A DNA stretch of 64,000 bases from Gemmatimonadota bacterium (GTDB taxonomy: Bacteria; Latescibacterota; UBA2968; GCA-2709665), in contig JAPPFJ010000027.1 in the NCBI GenBank assembly GCA_028877215.1, positions 1 through 64,000 of the forward strand, given 5' to 3'. A program made the translations under genes and the position numbers. The notes beneath the pieces were generated by a model, which saw nothing but the letters and a program-made list of their open reading frames with translations, was not told where the DNA came from and ran no database searches. Of the stretch, positions 63,287-64,000 are shown piece by piece (position 1 is the stretch's first letter; every line of letters starts with the position of its first letter).

Positions 63287-64000
63287 TTATTGCCCGTGCT
63301 GCCAGCGATCCAGGCCCAGCAGCTTTCGCCCGAGCGGAGTCAACCGCGCCGTTCCACCCTCCAAATGCTCCTTTTCCCTCTGGTTCTTCCCCAATCCCGT
63401 GAGGCGTTCGCGCCAGCCCTGGATCCGGCTCTCCCGAAGCGAATCGTCGTCTTCCTTCGCCGGACTCATCGTGATATACTGCACGATCCGCGGCCGTTCG
63501 GCCGAATTCGGACTGCTTCCGTGGGGCAGCAGGCTGTGCCAGATGACCAGATCGCCCTCCCTGCCGGCGATCGGTTTCGCCTGATGACCGAATTCCTCCT
63601 GCATGCATCGTTTGGGGTCGTCATCGTCTGACAGGGTCTCGAGCCACGCCCCAATTCGCCGGTGAAAGCCGGGGATGCACGTGAACGCGCCCTGGTTCGC
63701 CGCTGTATCGGACAGATAGAGCACGCCCTGAACCATGAAGCGCGACGGGTCCTCGAGCGAAATGTCCCAGTGCAGATAGGGTCCCTTGAAACTGAATCCA
63801 GGACGCTCAGGGGGATTCAGACTTGCCCTGTCGAAACTCACCCAGAGCTTTTCGGTCTCCCAGACATCCGCAAATGCCCCGTGTACCCGGGGGTGCTGGC
63901 GGTTGTTCCACAGCGCCTGGTTCTGGTACATCTCCACCATGATTCCGGGCCTCGGCGGATCCGGGTACCACGTCTCGGCATCTGCGGCGTCCATACCCAG
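63287..64000 (-). CDS. Phytanoyl-CoA dioxygenase (PhyH) family protein, 5' end at or beyond the window edge
   Basis: At least 235 residues of an Fe(II)/2-oxoglutarate oxygenase of the PhyH family. HWD in PYLHWDISL gives the His-x-Asp iron ligands, and the distal His is in LVIWHSLLPHGSSPN, followed by Arg in RPRIVQYI for 2-oxoglutarate. An ATG occurs at 63994, but the frame stays open to the edge and family members usually have more N-terminal sequence, so the gene is probably partial. The substrate is unknown; the family is greatly expanded in several uncultured bacterial lineages. Confidence 0.85.
   Translation of the reverse strand: MGMDAADAETWYPDPPRPGIMVEMYQNQALWNNRQHPRVHGAFADVWETEKLWVSFDRASLNPPERPGFSFKGPYLHWDISLEDPSRFMVQGVLYLSDTAANQGAFTCIPGFHRRIGAWLETLSDDDDPKRCMQEEFGHQAKPIAGREGDLVIWHSLLPHGSSPNSAERPRIVQYITMSPAKEDDDSLRESRIQGWRERLTGLGKNQREKEHLEGGTARLTPLGRKLLGLDRWQHGQ

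Overview
The window is bacterial chromosome from a lineage with an outer membrane. Evidence is a lipoprotein-type alpha-2-macroglobulin next to penicillin-binding protein 1C, and a secreted peptidase whose C-terminus looks like an outer-membrane beta-barrel. The core is GC-rich and repeat-laden, and a phytanoyl-CoA-dioxygenase-like gene is cut by the right edge. This fits an uncultured Latescibacterota-like or other FCB-adjacent lineage better than a proteobacterium, but no rRNA is present and that placement is a low-confidence inference.

Layout. 0.3-8.5 kb: alpha-2-macroglobulin and PbpC (envelope defence and repair). 8.7-12 kb: membrane glycosyltransferase, a small minus-strand gene, and serS. 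12.1-18.2 kb, minus strand: hemG, hemH, hemE (late haem synthesis), a ClpP-like protease and ATP sulfurylase. 19-20.4 kb: a secreted unknown and an orphan DinJ-like antitoxin. 20.6-35.1 kb: a defence island. 35.6-41.4 kb: a peptidase/propeller/barrel protein, an MFS exporter lacking a normal start codon, and an unusual voltage-gated channel. 41.9-45.4 kb: a compact toxin-antitoxin and AAA/DUF4276 cluster. 45.6-48.8 kb: tRNA-Lys, moaC, moeA and an SDR. 48.9-52.3 kb: rng, rplU, rpmA, mdh. 52.7-62.6 kb: acnA, a LysR regulator, gpmI, sucC, an FmdB-like zinc ribbon and dnaK. 63-64 kb: a small unknown and a PhyH-family gene.

The most interesting region is 20.6-35.1 kb. A DndA/SspA-type cysteine desulfurase and a trypsin-like protease run leftward. 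Running rightward are a DUF4007 protein, a large P-loop ATPase and a PP-loop PAPS-reductase-like protein, which together look like an SspA plus SspBCD DNA phosphorothioation system. The two arms diverge from a palindrome that reads as a promoter on both strands. In place of an SspE-type nuclease there are three further genes: a GHKL (Hsp90-like) ATPase, a protein with two GHKL domains (an Hsp90/MORC-like one and a histidine-kinase-like one), and an atypical receiver-like protein. The last two overlap by 4 nt. This is a two-component-like module attached to a phosphorothioation system. It may correspond to the SspFGH type of module or be a variant of it. The island is visibly more AT-rich than its flanks, which suggests transfer.

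The intergenic DNA is unusually structured. It carries at least four dispersed repeat families: a TIR-bearing MITE-like element (1-170, 50519-50687), a 190-bp element always in the same orientation (five copies), a polymorphic element rich in TAGACGGGAGAG-type units (eight full or partial copies), and REP-like palindromes. No transposase, integrase, CRISPR array or rRNA was seen.
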